DNA of 64,000 bases, from NCBI GenBank assembly GCA_945911015.1, contig CAMDZW010000014.1:16028-80027 (forward strand). The letters are read 5' to 3'. Under the pieces are notes generated by a model. That model did not search any database and was not told where the DNA came from. It saw only the letters and a program-made list of their open reading frames with translations. The position numbers and the translations under genes were made by a program. Below are positions 29,100-40,728 of this stretch, piece after piece (position 1 is the stretch's first letter; every line of letters starts with the position of its first letter). The stretch is from an uncultured Propionibacteriaceae bacterium (lineage in GTDB: Bacteria > Actinomycetota > Actinomycetes > Propionibacteriales > Propionibacteriaceae).

Positions 29100-30893
29100 T
29101 CACTCCTCCACAGTGACATTCTTGGTCGTCATCACCGAGGAGTACATCCACGGCTTGAGGTTCTTCACCACAGGCTTGACCAGCAGGTTGTACCCACCCC
29201 ACAGCGCCGGGATGATCGTGTAGTACTGGTTGAACATGCTGGCCGCCTCGATGAGGGCAGCCTGGCGCTCGGCGTCATCCTCGATGGCCAGGGCCGCCGC
29301 ACCGGCGTCACGAGCCTCCTCGAACTCCTTGTCGTAGTGGCCCTCGGCGATCTTCAGTCGGTCCTCGACACTCGCCTGATTGTCGACAGCCTCCTTCATC
29401 TCCTTGGCGACGTCCGGCGGCAACAGCATGGAGCCGTAGTAGTTCGGGGCCGCCGGCACCTTGCCCAGGACGAACTTGTACATCGTGGGCGGGGAGACCG
29501 CCACGTTGTTCATGAAGAAGCCACAGTAGTCATCGCCGTGGACCTGAGTGCGCTTGTCGGAGTAGACGCCGATCTCGGTGACGTCGTACCGGACGTCGAG
29601 ACCGAGGTTGTCGCGCCACCCCTTGGCCAGCGCCTCGGTCCACGGAGCGTTCATGTAGTCGAGCAGGTAGACCGTCGGTGCCCCCTTGCCGTCAGGGAAA
29701 CCGGCCTCTGCGAGCAAGCTCTTGGCCCGGTCCACGTCATAAGGGATCTGGAAGACCTTCTCGTAGTCGACGATGGCGTTCGGCACCAGCGACGGGCCAG
29801 CGATGGCGGGCTTGCCGATGTCACCGAGAGTCTCACGGTCGATCGAGATGGCCAGAGCCTCCCGGACACGGATGTCGTACAGGAACGGGTTCTCGCTGGC
29901 CATCACATTGAGCTGACGGATCTGGTTCGTCGGCGAGGTCACCAGTTCGTCGGCCACATCGGAGGTGGTGACAGCTTCGAGGTCGTCCTCGATGCGACCG
30001 GTGATGTGCAGGTCGCCCTGCTGGTAGGCCAGCAGGTCAGCGGTGGTGCCGCCGTCGTTGAACGTGATCTCCCACCGTGCAATGTGGTACGAGTCGGTGT
30101 CCCAGTACTCCTCGTTCGGCAGCAGCGTCGCACCCTGGTTCACGCGGAAGCTGTCCAGGATGTAGGGACCGTTGGAGACCCAGCCGTCCGGATCGAGCCA
30201 GGCATCACCCTTTTCCTCGGTGGAGGCCGGATGCAGCGGCAGGCAGGAGTACTGGGCGAATTCGATCAGGGCGTCCGGGTTCGGCTGCTCCAGGGTGACC
30301 TCGAAGGTCTTCTCGTCGACGGCCTTCGCGCCCACGGTGGAGAAGTCGTCGGTGGCACCCTCGCGGTATTCCAGACCGCCGACCACAGTGAGGCTGGTGA
30401 TCGGGAAGGACGGCGTACCCTCGCCGCCGATGCCCGGAGTGAGGGCCCGCTTGAAGTTCCACTCGAAGTCCTCGGCGGTGACCGGATCACCGTTGGACCA
30501 CTTCGCGTTGTCGCGCAGGTGGAAGGTGTAGGTCAGGCCGTCGTCGGACACGTCCCATGACTCGGCGACACCTCCGACGACCTGGGAGGGATCGTCGACG
30601 TCGATGACAACCAGACCCTCCCACAGGCCGATCTGGATGATCTGGCCGAAGGAGGAGTTGCCCGAACGGTGCGGGTCGAGGAAGGCGACCGGCATCATCG
30701 ACTGCTTCAAGGTGCCACTCTTGCCACCCTCGTTGCCGCCATTGCCGCCGTCACCGCCATTGCCGCCATTGCCACCGCCGTTGTCGAAGCCACAGGCCGT
30801 GGCTGCCACCGCTGCGGTCGCCATGGAGGCGGCGAGCAGGGAACGACGTCCGAGCGTGACGCCCTTGGTGATCGTTTCGGGACCTGGATTCAT
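29100..30893 (-). CDS. Family-5 extracellular solute-binding lipoprotein (peptide/oligosaccharide)
   Basis: Lipobox AATACG; DGLTYTFHLRDNAKWSNGDPVTAEDFEW; RBS AAGGGG upstream of MNPGPE. Confidence 0.92.
   Translation of the reverse strand: MNPGPETITKGVTLGRRSLLAASMATAAVAATACGFDNGGGNGGNGGDGGNGGNEGGKSGTLKQSMMPVAFLDPHRSGNSSFGQIIQIGLWEGLVVIDVDDPSQVVGGVAESWDVSDDGLTYTFHLRDNAKWSNGDPVTAEDFEWNFKRALTPGIGGEGTPSFPITSLTVVGGLEYREGATDDFSTVGAKAVDEKTFEVTLEQPNPDALIEFAQYSCLPLHPASTEEKGDAWLDPDGWVSNGPYILDSFRVNQGATLLPNEEYWDTDSYHIARWEITFNDGGTTADLLAYQQGDLHITGRIEDDLEAVTTSDVADELVTSPTNQIRQLNVMASENPFLYDIRVREALAISIDRETLGDIGKPAIAGPSLVPNAIVDYEKVFQIPYDVDRAKSLLAEAGFPDGKGAPTVYLLDYMNAPWTEALAKGWRDNLGLDVRYDVTEIGVYSDKRTQVHGDDYCGFFMNNVAVSPPTMYKFVLGKVPAAPNYYGSMLLPPDVAKEMKEAVDNQASVEDRLKIAEGHYDKEFEEARDAGAAALAIEDDAERQAALIEAASMFNQYYTIIPALWGGYNLLVKPVVKNLKPWMYSSVMTTKNVTVEE
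30732..30785. repeat. Imperfect 9-bp tandem repeats encoding a Gly/Asn-rich lipoprotein linker
   Basis: CCGCCATTG-type units; NNGGGNGGNGGDGGNGGNEGG just after the lipobox Cys. Confidence 0.85.
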
Positions 30894-30911
30894 TGTTACC
30901 CCTTGTGCCAT

Positions 30912-30928
30912 GGCTCAACGATTGAGCC
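30912..30928. promoter_or_regulatory. Inverted repeat upstream of the binding-protein gene
   Basis: GGCTCAA-CGA-TTGAGCC. Confidence 0.45.
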
Positions 30929-30998
30929 GATTTGCTCCATCGCCCGCTCCGACGCGAGCGATGGGTTGATGATGATTTTCTGTTGTCGTGTTGCGGTG

Positions 30999-32779
<1,781 letters not shown>

Positions 32780-32783
<4 letters not shown>

Positions 32784-33694
32784 GCGTGGTCCTCCTCGGA
32801 CGAGTCGAAGGCGTCGCGCAGTCCGTCACCGACCCAGGTGAAGGAGAGCACGGTCAGGCCGAACAGCACCAGCGGTGCAGCGATCATGTGGGGATGGGCG
32901 AGGACGTAGATGTAGCCCTCGACGATCATGCCGCCCCACGAGGGCATCGGTGGCGCCACACCCAGACCCATCAACGCCAGACCTGACTCGGCGATGATGG
33001 CGCCGGGGATGCCGAAGCTGACGGTCACCAGCATCGGTGCGATCGCGTTGGGCAGGATGTGCCGTACGGCGATCGACACCGGCGAGGTGCCGATGGAGCG
33101 AGAGGCCTCGACGTAGTCGTAGTTCTTGATCTTCAGCACCTGGGCGCGGACCAGACGGGCCTGGCCGACCCAGCCGGCGATGCCGATCGCGAGGATGATC
33201 GCAATGATCGACCGACCCATGATGACAACCATGATGACCGAGAAGAGGTAACCGGGGAAGCAGTACATGACGTCGGTGACCGCCATCAGCGCGCCCTCGA
33301 TCCGGCCGCCCTTCCAGCCGGCCCACAGGCCGATGATCAACGCGACCAGCAGACCCAGCAGTTCGGCGGTGAAACCGATGATCAGCGCCGTGCGCAGGCT
33401 GAACAGCATCCGAGAGAACACGTCGCGCCCGAGCTGGTCGGTGCCCAGCAGATGGCTCTCCGACAGCGGTGCGGCAAACCGGTTGGTGACGTCCATGTCG
33501 TCATAGCCGTACGGTGCCACCAACGGCGCGATGATCGAGACCAGGATCAGCAGACCGATGAAGAAGAGGCTGCCGAAGGCCAACTTGTTGCGCCGGAATC
33601 GGGCCCAGCTGCGGCCCAGTTCGCTCTGCCCCTTGGGTCGCTTGACCTCGTCGCGGTCGGTGGCAGCGGTTTCGTCCACAAGTTCGGCGGTCAT
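32780..33694 (-). CDS. Dipeptide-type ABC transporter permease (DppC-like)
   Basis: LLGTDQLGRDVFSRMLFSLRTAL; EASRSIGTSPVSIAVRHILPNAIAPMLV. Confidence 0.95.
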
Positions 33695-34743
33695 ACTCGC
33701 GTCCCTCCGATGGCAACGACGGTTTCAGTGGAGTCGGTGGACATGCCCGTGGAGACCTTGGGCTGGCCGGGCCGCTTCGCCCGTCGCGATCCCTTGTTGC
33801 CGCTCTGTTCGAGTCGGATCCGTGGATCGAGCAGGCCATAGGCGATGTCGACCAGGAGGTTCATCACCATCAGGATGATCGCGAAGAACATGGTCGCGCC
33901 CATCAGCAGGGGCATGTCGCGCTGGCGGGCTGCCGAGCTGAACAGGCGTCCCAGACCTGGGATGCCGAGCAGTACCTCGACGAACACGGTGCCGGTGGCG
34001 AGTCCGGCGAAGATCGGGCCGACCACGGTGACCAGGGGGATCATCGAATTGCGCAACACATGTCGGATCAGCACGGTGCGCTGGGTGCCGCCCTTGGCCA
34101 GCGCCGCGACCACGTATTCGTCACGCAGTGCTTCCAGCATGGAGGAACGGACATAGCGGGCGAGGACGGCCGTTGGCTGCACGGCCAGAGCAATGACCGG
34201 GATGATCATGTACTCCGGCCCCTTCCAGCCTCGTACGGGTAGGACGTTCAACCCCACTGAGAAGATCAACACCAGCAGCAGTGCGAAGAGATAACCCGGC
34301 AGCGCCTGAATCGTGGTCAGCGTGAACAGCGAGCCGTAGTCAGCCAGCTTGTCCTTCTTGACCGCGGCGAGCATGCCGATCGGGATGGCAATGACCAGGG
34401 TCAGCAATGTCGCTGGTATCGCCAGGGTGAGGGAGACCGGGAACGCTTCACCGATCAGCTCTTCCACCGAGGCCTGCGGATACTTGTAGGTGGGGCCCAT
34501 GTCCCAGGTCACCAGGCCCTTCATGAAACTGAGGTACTGCTGCCAGGCGGGCCGCTGGTCGCCCTGGTTGACGGCCGCCTCGCCGCCGTCGACCATGCCG
34601 ACGTCACCGTAGATCGTGGAACCGGCGTTGGAGAGCTCGCTGAACGAGCCCGGCACCATCTGGAGCAGGACGAACGTGATCAACGAGACCGCGACCAGCG
34701 AGAGCACCATCCTCACCAGTCGGCGAGCCATGTATCCGAGCAC
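33691..34743 (-). CDS. Dipeptide-type ABC transporter permease (DppB-like)
   Basis: MARRLVRMVLSLVAVSLITFVLLQMVPGS; ARYVRSSMLEALRDEYVVAALAKGG; GTG start behind AAAGGTAGG. Confidence 0.93.
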   Translation of the reverse strand: MLGYMARRLVRMVLSLVAVSLITFVLLQMVPGSFSELSNAGSTIYGDVGMVDGGEAAVNQGDQRPAWQQYLSFMKGLVTWDMGPTYKYPQASVEELIGEAFPVSLTLAIPATLLTLVIAIPIGMLAAVKKDKLADYGSLFTLTTIQALPGYLFALLLVLIFSVGLNVLPVRGWKGPEYMIIPVIALAVQPTAVLARYVRSSMLEALRDEYVVAALAKGGTQRTVLIRHVLRNSMIPLVTVVGPIFAGLATGTVFVEVLLGIPGLGRLFSSAARQRDMPLLMGATMFFAIILMVMNLLVDIAYGLLDPRIRLEQSGNKGSRRAKRPGQPKVSTGMSTDSTETVVAIGGTRV

Positions 34744-34760
34744 GACGTTCCACCTACCTT

Positions 34761-34778
34761 TCAATCGTTCGTGATTGA
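34761..34778. promoter_or_regulatory. Inverted repeat upstream of the importer operon
   Basis: TCAATC-GTTCGT-GATTGA; shares the ATTGAGCC half-site with 30912-30928. Confidence 0.4.
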
Positions 34779-34985
34779 GCCAGCACACATGCTGACTCGC
34801 TGGATTGTCAATGGTCGTGATGAATCAGTGACCTTGCCGGACATCACTGGCCTCATCGGTGCCACATTCTCGTCAGTGCAGAAACCTGTCGCTTTCAAGC
34901 AGACCGCCCCCATGGGCCGCAGCTCGACGACGAGCGCGCCTGTTCGGTCATGCACCTGACAAAAGTAAATCGTCTGGACTATAAC

Positions 34986-36107
34986 TTAGGCCTGGAGTGC
35001 AGCGGGCAACCTCCAGTCCGGTCGGGAACTGAGCCTCGCAGCGATGTTCATCGGTACGGCTCGTGACACCACACCACCGTCGATCTGGCCCACCGCCCGT
35101 TGCCAGATCAGGTCGGCTGCCATTTCGCCGACCCCGTCCCACGGCGGTTGGACCGAGGTCACATAGGGGCTGCGGGCCTCGGGCAGGTCCTCGAAGCCGA
35201 CCATCGCCGGCAGCTGGTCCTCGGGCAGGCCAGCCTCGGCCCAGGCACGGAGGAAGGCCGAGATGGACCAGTCATCAACGCCGACGAAGGCATCGAACTC
35301 GTGACGACGCTCGATGGCGCGTTGCGCGACGACATCAGCCATCACTCGCGGAAGCGTCGGATCCATCTGCTCGGCGTCCTCCTCAACCAGATGGATGCAG
35401 ATCCCGTCGACACCAGTCGCTTCGCGCACCGCAGTCCGCCACCCCTCCTCGCGAGATCCGGCCCAGCTTCCCGGTCGGCGCAGGTGCGGCAGGTGTCGGG
35501 AGAGGAACCCGATCCGGCGGAACCCTCGCTCCAGCAGGTGATTGGCTGCATCCCGCCCCCCGCCGATCTCGTCGAACGCCACCCGGTCAGCGGTTTCGGG
35601 ATGGCCGTACGGCCAGTCGCCATCGGTGGCTCGATAACTGAATGCGACGACGGGCACACTGACGTCGCCCCGCAGTGCTTCGACGAACTCGAACACGCCC
35701 ACCGTGCCCGGCGGCAAGTGATCGGGATCCGGGTCGGTGCTGACCAGACTGACCCCGCCGCGCTCGGACACGCGCCGCTCGAATCCACGCTGGATCTCGC
35801 CGATGTGCGACTCGGTCGAGGAGAGTTCGCGCGACCTGGTGAGCAGGACGAAGATGCCCCCGGCAAGCTCGGGAGGACTCTGATCGGAGACGAAGACACC
35901 GGTGCGGGCCGTGGCTGTCAGGATGCCGGCCTCGATGAGCGGACGGAGCGCATTTTGGGCCGTGTCCCGGGACAGGTCGAACTGTGCACCGAGCTCGCGC
36001 AGCCCGGGCAAGCTGACGCCGGGCGCGTAGAGACCACTGCGGATCCCCTCCCGCACGTACTCCACCAACGCCTGACGCCGTTGCGCTGCACTCAACTCTT
36101 GAGTCAT
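34986..36107 (-). CDS. GntR-HTH / LacI-type sensor chimeric regulator (AraR-like architecture)
   Basis: VREGIRSGLYAPGVSLPGLRELGAQFDLSRDTAQNALRPLIEAGIL wHTH, then periplasmic-binding-protein-like domain with SVPVVAFSY, GGGRDAANHLLERGFRRIGFLS. Confidence 0.88.
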   Translation of the reverse strand: MTQELSAAQRRQALVEYVREGIRSGLYAPGVSLPGLRELGAQFDLSRDTAQNALRPLIEAGILTATARTGVFVSDQSPPELAGGIFVLLTRSRELSSTESHIGEIQRGFERRVSERGGVSLVSTDPDPDHLPPGTVGVFEFVEALRGDVSVPVVAFSYRATDGDWPYGHPETADRVAFDEIGGGRDAANHLLERGFRRIGFLSRHLPHLRRPGSWAGSREEGWRTAVREATGVDGICIHLVEEDAEQMDPTLPRVMADVVAQRAIERRHEFDAFVGVDDWSISAFLRAWAEAGLPEDQLPAMVGFEDLPEARSPYVTSVQPPWDGVGEMAADLIWQRAVGQIDGGVVSRAVPMNIAARLSSRPDWRLPAALQA

Positions 36108-36143
36108 CCCTGCCTCTCGCGGTCCGCCCCCAGCTGCGAATCC

Positions 36144-36178
36144 GACAGCTGTCAGGCTAAGAACGTCTGACAGCTGTC
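36144..36178. promoter_or_regulatory. Two copies of palindrome GACAGCTGTC, 25 bp apart
   Basis: 36144-36153 and 36169-36178 just upstream of the GntR-LacI chimera. Confidence 0.7.
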
Positions 36179-36264
36179 GTCAAGGGGTTGTGTCCCAATC
36201 GTTGCTTCCGTGGACACCCGGGCAGTGTGAGCGGCGGCAGAGACCGTGATCGTCGAGCGCAGCG

Positions 36265-36669
36265 TCAGTGGTGGTCGAGGTACCGTTTCAGGAAGAATTT
36301 GAGGTCGCCGGTTTCGCCGTCACGACCGCCACGGGAGACGACGAGTGGCGGCAGGATCGGCTCCAGACGTGCACCACGGATCCTTTCCAAGAAACCGCCG
36401 GGAACCACGAGTACGTAGTACTCACCGCCGGTGCCGATGGCGACGGACTTGTTCTCCTTCAAGTACCAACCCTGTCGGTCGGTCCGCACCACGGTGGTGG
36501 TGCCGATCAGGGTCGCCTGGAGTGGTTCGGGCGGCAGGCCACGGCGCTGGGCCTCGGCCACGAACTCGTCGATCAGGACTTGGGCCTTGACCGATTCGGA
36601 GCGCTCGTGGGCCGCAGCGAGGTCAGCACGCAGGGCAGCACCCTCCGCACGCGTCGGCCGTTCACTCAT
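36265..36669 (-). CDS. Hypothetical protein
   Basis: MSERPTRAEGAALRADLAAAHERSESVKAQVLIDEFVAEAQRRGL...; coherent amphipathic protein. Confidence 0.7.
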   Translation of the reverse strand: MSERPTRAEGAALRADLAAAHERSESVKAQVLIDEFVAEAQRRGLPPEPLQATLIGTTTVVRTDRQGWYLKENKSVAIGTGGEYYVLVVPGGFLERIRGARLEPILPPLVVSRGGRDGETGDLKFFLKRYLDHH

Positions 36670-36771
36670 GGGCAGGTGTCTACCACAGCCTCGCCCCGGC
36701 CCTGGCATCGCCCGAACCCGGCGGGGGACCGTCGCGGCACGAGCCCGTACGGGAGGTCGTACGCTCAGATC

Positions 36772-37737
36772 ATGGACGTTCCCACAGCCGCCGATGTCGC
36801 CTCCGCCGCCGACCTGTTGGCCGGTGTTGCCCACCGTACGCCGGTGATGACCTCACGCACCCTCGACGAGCGGCTCCAGGCGCAGGTGTTCTTCAAGTGC
36901 GAGAACTTCCAGCGCATGGGGGCGTTCAAGTTCCGGGGTGGATACAACGCCATTTCACGCCTGACCGAGGCAGAAAAGTCCGGCGGCGTGGTGGCGTTCT
37001 CCTCGGGCAACCATGCTCAGGCCATCGCACTGGCCGCCCAGCTGCACGGGGTCCGCGCGACCATCGTCATGCCGCATGACGCACCCGAGGTCAAGGTGGC
37101 CGCGACCGCTGGCTATGGCGCCGACATCGTGCGGTACGACCGCTACACCGAGGATCGCCGCGAAGTCGCCGCCCGGGTGGCCGGTGAGCGCGGCGCGGTG
37201 CTGATCCCGCCGTACAACCATCCACAGGTGATCGCCGGGCAGGGGACCGCAGCCAAGGAGCTGATCGAGGATGCCGGCCCCCTGGACCTGCTCGTCGCCC
37301 CTCTGGGCGGAGGTGGACTGCTCGGCGGCACAGCCCTGGCCGCGGCCGAATGGTCCCCGGGTTGTCAGGTGATCGGGGTCGAACCGGAGACCGGCAATGA
37401 CGGCCAACTTTCCTTGCAACGCGGGGAAATCGTCACCATCGAGACACCACGGACGATCGCCGACGGCACCCAGACCACCGAGCTCGGTCCGCTGACGTTC
37501 GCCATCCTGCGCGACACCGGCGCCGAAGTCGTCACCGTCACCGACGACCAGATCGTCGAGGCGATGCGGTTCCTCGCAGAGCGGATGAAGCTGGTCATCG
37601 AGCCGTCGGGGGCCTCGAGCCTGGCCGGCCTGCTCACCCTGGCTGCCGACACCGTGATCGGGAAGCGGATCGGAGTGATCCTGTCCGGCGGCAATGTCGA
37701 CCTCACCCGCTTTGCCCATTTGGTCCAGTCCCAGTAG
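36772..37737 (+). CDS. PLP-dependent threonine/serine dehydratase
   Basis: FFKCENFQRMGAFKFRGGYNAI PLP lysine motif; SGNHAQAIALAA; GGGGLLGGTALAA. Confidence 0.93.
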   Translation: MDVPTAADVASAADLLAGVAHRTPVMTSRTLDERLQAQVFFKCENFQRMGAFKFRGGYNAISRLTEAEKSGGVVAFSSGNHAQAIALAAQLHGVRATIVMPHDAPEVKVAATAGYGADIVRYDRYTEDRREVAARVAGERGAVLIPPYNHPQVIAGQGTAAKELIEDAGPLDLLVAPLGGGGLLGGTALAAAEWSPGCQVIGVEPETGNDGQLSLQRGEIVTIETPRTIADGTQTTELGPLTFAILRDTGAEVVTVTDDQIVEAMRFLAERMKLVIEPSGASSLAGLLTLAADTVIGKRIGVILSGGNVDLTRFAHLVQSQ

Positions 37738-37828
37738 CCACTACCACCATCGGGGACCACGATGCACAAACACAGTGATTGCCCCTGAAACCCTTCCCTT
37801 TCCTCATCATTCGCGCGAGGATGGAGGA

Positions 37829-38272
37829 ATGGACGGCTCCGTCAAGGACTGGATGCTCCGGGTCGTCCTGGGCCGCGACCCGGAGGTGGTCGAGCACGGC
37901 CCACCGCCAGAGCTCCACCCGGACCTGATCGCCCTGGACCACGCGCTGGCCGAGATCCGCGCCGCCGAACCACAACCCACGATCCTGCTGCTGCACCATC
38001 TGCGCACACTCACCCACCGCGGGGTGCGGATCGTGTCCGTCCGCCCAGCTCCGGCCGCACTGACCGCACGGCTCCACTGTGCCGATGGCTCGACAATTCT
38101 GGTCCGTGCCGAACACACCGGCATCCTCGGTGCCATCGCGCTACGTCTCGCCTCGGGTCACTGGGTGCGGCTGGGCGAAGTGCTCGCCGCGACCGACACC
38201 GTACGGCTTCGTCTCACCACCGAGACCGGCCCGGTCACCGTGGAGGCCGTCGGATTTGATCAGGCTGACTGA
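37829..38272 (+). CDS. Hypothetical protein
   Basis: ATGGACGGC start after AGGATGGAGGA; no recognised family. Confidence 0.65.
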   Translation: MDGSVKDWMLRVVLGRDPEVVEHGPPPELHPDLIALDHALAEIRAAEPQPTILLLHHLRTLTHRGVRIVSVRPAPAALTARLHCADGSTILVRAEHTGILGAIALRLASGHWVRLGEVLAATDTVRLRLTTETGPVTVEAVGFDQAD

Positions 38273-38307
38273 GCCCACCCCGATCGCCAGCGGCGTACAG
38301 TCGCATC

Positions 38308-38748
38308 ATGAGTGAGCACCAGTTCGACGAGCCCGTCCCCGAGCAGTCCGAGCAGCTCGACCAGCTCCAGCCAGAGGACACGCTGATCGACCGCGGCGTC
38401 GACGACGTCCTGGACGAGGGCTACATCACACCTGACCATTGGAGCCCTGCCCAGGAGGTCGATGCCGAGCAGACGCTCGACGACCGTCTCAAGCAGGAGG
38501 TCCCCGATGACGAACCCGACACCGAGACACCACCCGACGAGCCCTGGGCTGACGAGCAGCTGCACGACGGCGAGGTCGGACGGGAGCGTGCCGGCCGGTT
38601 GGTCGACGCCGCGACTGCCGACAACGAGGACATCGAGCCGACGCTGATCGGCGAGGATGTCGGTTTCGCCGGCGGTGCCGCGAGCGCCGAGGAGGCCGCC
38701 GTCCACGTCGTCGACGACGGCCCCGACGACTCCATCACTCCTGGTTGA
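38308..38748 (+). CDS. Acidic DUF5709-like protein
   Basis: EDTLIDRGVDDVLDEGYITPDHWSPAQ, AGRLVDA, DVGFAGGAASAEEAAVHV. Confidence 0.75.
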   Translation: MSEHQFDEPVPEQSEQLDQLQPEDTLIDRGVDDVLDEGYITPDHWSPAQEVDAEQTLDDRLKQEVPDDEPDTETPPDEPWADEQLHDGEVGRERAGRLVDAATADNEDIEPTLIGEDVGFAGGAASAEEAAVHVVDDGPDDSITPG

Positions 38749-40702
38749 GCCACACCTGCTCGACGTGGGTCAGTCCCTCACGTCCGGTGGCATAGCTGAA
38801 CGGCGCCTCGTCCGGCAGCACATTCTTGGTCTGTTCGGTCACCACGACCGGCTGGAACGGTGGGCGGACCACACCGATCATGTAGACCTTCTCCTTGTGC
38901 TGCTGGATGATCGCCTGTCCGGCGGCGATCCGTTCCTCGTCGTTGTTGGCCGTCTTCAGCGCATCCCAATTGTCCATCAGCTGCTGCATCTCCGGGGTCG
39001 GCTTCTCCCCGGACTCACCCTTGGTCTGGTAGTACTGCCCGAATCCGGCGCCGAAGTGGTTGCTGGCCGAAGTCGGGATCCACCACACATCCTCCAGGTC
39101 CATGTGGTCGCTCGGGGCGCTGGTCCCGTCGAGGTCGAAGTCGTTGCTGACCCGCAGCTGGGTGTAGAGGGTGCCGTCAACCGGTTTCAGCACGACCTTC
39201 AGTCCGACCTTGGCGAAGTCGTTGATCACCATCTGGAAGCAGCTGGCCAACGGCACCTGGTTGCTTGACTCGACGAACATCATGACCGGTTCGAAGGGCT
39301 TGCCATCGGGACGAGTGCGCCATTGGCCCGTCTTGGTCATGCCCAGCTCGTCCAGCAGAGCTTCGGACTTGGCCGGGTCATACTCCAGGAAGGTCTCTCC
39401 GGCGCCCTCCACCCAGTAGTCGGTGCCCTCGCTGGCGATCGGCTGGCGGATCACCCCGATGCCGCTGAGCAGAGCCTCATTGACGTCGTCACGGTTGATC
39501 GCGTGGGACAGTGCCTGGCGGAACCGGACATCGGTGAAGAGTTCGCGCAGCTCCGGGTCCTTGTGGGACAGGTTCGGGATGACCGCGGCCGTGCCACCGG
39601 AGTTGACCCACCGGGCGACCCGGTAACCGCGGTCGTCGGCATTCTCCAGCAACACCTGGGCGCCGCTGAACGCAAGACCGGTGCCTTGGAGGTCCAGTTC
39701 ACCGTTGGCCGCACGGAGGTCGAGAGCCTCCTGGTTGAGGATCTGCACCGAGATCCGATCGATGTAGGGCAATTGACGACCGTCGGGATCAGTCTTGAAG
39801 TAGTACGGATTTCGTTCCAGGGTTGCGGTTCCGCTGCCTCCCGACGGGCTGACGACCCGATAGGCGCCGAGCACCGGCAGATCAGGGTTGACCCAGGCGT
39901 TGGACCGATCGACGAAGTACTTGTCCCAAGTGTCGAAGCCGGCCGCCTTGGCCACCTTGGTCGCTTCCTCGTCGCCGACATGGTCGGGATGGAACTGCTT
40001 CAGGTAGTGCATCGGCTTGAACAGCTGCCAGCCATTGACCACATGCGCCATGTACTGCGGGAACAGCGGGTTCGAGGTGCCGAAGGTGACGGTGAAGGTA
40101 CGGTCGTCGACCCAGTCCACGGTCGGCTTGTTCTGGTTGGCGTCGCTCCAGAAGTAGGGGGCAGCCGGGAAGATCGTGTCATTGCCCAGGTAGTCGGCGA
40201 AGGCGAAGTCGACGTCATCGGAGGTGAAGGGTTCACCGTCGGACCATTTCAGCCCATCACGGATGGTGATGGTCCAGACATCGCTGGTCTCGTTGGGCTC
40301 GAAGGACTCAGCCACGCTCGGCAGTTGCCTCAGACCCGGCAGATCCCACTCCAGGTAGCCACTCGGCGACAGAATCGTGATCGGGGTGATCCCGTCGCTG
40401 GTCGAGGCATAGCGCAGGGTGCCGCCGTACTGGCCGGGCCCTTCGACCAGGTCGACCACGACCGGGTTCGTCGGCAGGCGCTCCTCCAGTGGCGGCAGCT
40501 CCCCGGCCTCGACGAGCTTGGTCAGCCTCGGTGATTCCTTGACATCGGCCCCGGCCGGCGGCGTGGTCGACGGGGTACTGCCCGAGTCGGCCGGCGCACA
40601 GGCTGCCAAACCGGACAGGGTTGCCAGGCTCATCGCACCACCGATCAGGGTGCGACGGGCCATCACGGGCCGGAGGGTCAGTCGTACGGTGTCAGAGGTC
40701 AT
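38735..40702 (-). CDS. Family-5 extracellular solute-binding lipoprotein
   Basis: Lipobox SGLAAC; WTITIRDGLKWSDGEPFTSDDVDFAF. Confidence 0.92.
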   Translation of the reverse strand: MTSDTVRLTLRPVMARRTLIGGAMSLATLSGLAACAPADSGSTPSTTPPAGADVKESPRLTKLVEAGELPPLEERLPTNPVVVDLVEGPGQYGGTLRYASTSDGITPITILSPSGYLEWDLPGLRQLPSVAESFEPNETSDVWTITIRDGLKWSDGEPFTSDDVDFAFADYLGNDTIFPAAPYFWSDANQNKPTVDWVDDRTFTVTFGTSNPLFPQYMAHVVNGWQLFKPMHYLKQFHPDHVGDEEATKVAKAAGFDTWDKYFVDRSNAWVNPDLPVLGAYRVVSPSGGSGTATLERNPYYFKTDPDGRQLPYIDRISVQILNQEALDLRAANGELDLQGTGLAFSGAQVLLENADDRGYRVARWVNSGGTAAVIPNLSHKDPELRELFTDVRFRQALSHAINRDDVNEALLSGIGVIRQPIASEGTDYWVEGAGETFLEYDPAKSEALLDELGMTKTGQWRTRPDGKPFEPVMMFVESSNQVPLASCFQMVINDFAKVGLKVVLKPVDGTLYTQLRVSNDFDLDGTSAPSDHMDLEDVWWIPTSASNHFGAGFGQYYQTKGESGEKPTPEMQQLMDNWDALKTANNDEERIAAGQAIIQQHKEKVYMIGVVRPPFQPVVVTEQTKNVLPDEAPFSYATGREGLTHVEQVWLNQE

Positions 40703-40728
40703 GGGGTTCTCCTTCGCTTGCGCGCTTG

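Noticed and set aside
28881-30560. 559-aa plus-strand ORF
   Set aside because: Antisense to the family-5 binding protein; crosses the terminator hairpin and starts within the ABC permease gene
39323-40534. 403-aa plus-strand ORF
   Set aside because: Antisense to the orphan binding protein; biased R/G/H/D composition
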